A model generated the notes under the pieces. It made no database searches and was not told the origin of the DNA. It saw only the letters and a program-made list of their open reading frames with translations. Of a stretch of 64,000 bases of DNA, positions 63,566-64,000 are shown one piece after another. The DNA lies in the NCBI GenBank assembly GCA_035561135.1, contig DATMYA010000008.1, positions 620,001-684,000 on the forward strand, given 5' to 3'. A program made the position numbers and the translations under genes. How positions within the stretch are numbered: position 1 is the stretch's first letter; each line of letters starts with the position of its first letter. This stretch comes from Clostridia bacterium (GTDB lineage: Bacteria; Acidobacteriota; Terriglobia; Terriglobales; Acidobacteriaceae).

Positions 63566-64000
63566 ATGTTCGAAAGGTACACAGAGAAAGCCAGACGCGT
63601 AATTTTTTTCGCGCGTTACGAGGCAAGCCAGTTCGGATCTCCCTACATTGAAACGGAGCACTTGCTTCTGGGATTGCTGCGCGAAGACAAGGCGCTGACC
63701 AACCGGTTCCTCCGGCAGCATTCGTCGGTGGACTCCATTCGCAAGCAGATCGAGGGGCACACCACGATCCGCGAGAAGGTTTCGACCTCTGTGGACCTCC
63801 CCTTGAGCAACGAGTGCAAGCGCGTGCTGGCCTACGCGGCGGAGGAAGCCGAGCGCCTGTCGCACAAGCACATCGGCACAGAGCACCTGCTCCTCGGACT
63901 GCTTCGGGAAGAAAAGTGCTTCGCCGCAGAGATTCTGCAGGAGCGCGGACTGCGCCTTCCCACCATTCGTGAAGAGCTTGCACGCACGTCGCAGGAGAAG
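63566..64000 (+). CDS. clpC: ClpC-type AAA+ chaperone, N-terminal part (runs off right edge)
   Basis: 145 codons visible from ATG 63566 (GGAG site). Two Clp-N repeats: MFERYTEKARRVIFFARYEA and SPYIETEHLLLGLLREDKAL, then LSNECKRVLAYAAEEAERLS and HIGTEHLLLGLLREEKCFAA. This is the ClpC/MecA-type N-domain of an Hsp100 unfoldase that feeds ClpP. The AAA+ modules lie beyond the window, so a short ClpN-only protein cannot be fully excluded. Confidence 0.9.
   Translation, partial: MFERYTEKARRVIFFARYEASQFGSPYIETEHLLLGLLREDKALTNRFLRQHSSVDSIRKQIEGHTTIREKVSTSVDLPLSNECKRVLAYAAEEAERLSHKHIGTEHLLLGLLREEKCFAAEILQERGLRLPTIREELARTSQEK

Overview
The window is a chromosomal segment of an Acidobacteriota-like bacterium, most likely in or near Koribacter/Acidobacteriales. 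This placement is an inference. It rests on the acidobacterial-type VWA protein, the PadR plus permease-prefix pair, the secreted propeller and S55-peptidase-like proteins, a moderately high GC content, and dispersed palindromic repeats between genes. The backbone is ordinary housekeeping and envelope DNA. I see no insertion sequence, prophage, CRISPR array, rRNA or tRNA.

Region 1 (1-17.8 kb, all minus strand) is an envelope-morphogenesis supercluster. Read in transcription order it is: a FecR-domain protein, mreB, mreC, mreD, mrdA (PBP2), rodA, a very large RNase E/G, a small secreted-peptide gene inside a duplicated rne tail, an excisionase-type HTH gene, and the type IV pilus alignment operon pilM-N-O-P-Q (pilQ runs off the left edge). 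The RNase E/G sits where rng/cafA sits in many mre clusters, but it carries about 600 extra residues inside its S1 domain and follows a 565-nt structured leader.

Region 2 (18-29 kb) holds an aldehyde dehydrogenase, a class I aminotransferase, a CpsB/YwqE-type PHP phosphatase, a 1267-residue PAS/GAF hybrid histidine kinase, a secreted peptidoglycan-binding protein, an HtrA/DegP protease and an EamA transporter.

Region 3 (29-46.3 kb) holds an amidohydrolase/M20 peptidase pair, a PadR regulator overlapping a permease-prefix membrane protein, an HMGL/LeuA-family enzyme, a small CxxC protein, a second aldehyde dehydrogenase, truA, a TolC-like outer membrane protein, a family 2 glycosyltransferase, a ZIP transporter, a four-helix-bundle protein, a YchF-like GTPase, and DUF4149 and DUF5996 proteins.

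Region 4 (46.5-64 kb) holds a split B12-dependent acyl-CoA mutase, whose two subunits are separated by lipoprotein, TPR and transglutaminase-like genes. It also holds a SAM methyltransferase, a VWA protein divergent from an S55-like protease with inverted motif order, a secreted beta-propeller, an ICMT-like methyltransferase, a LolC/E permease with LolD, and the start of clpC at the right edge. Spaces between genes here carry several families of short palindromic repeats.

The strongest candidates for something undescribed are: the duplicated rne tail plus terminator around a small secreted-peptide gene (5.7-6.1 kb); the giant S1-domain insertion of the RNase with a twice-repeated short motif; its structured leader; and the S55-like protease with permuted motif order.
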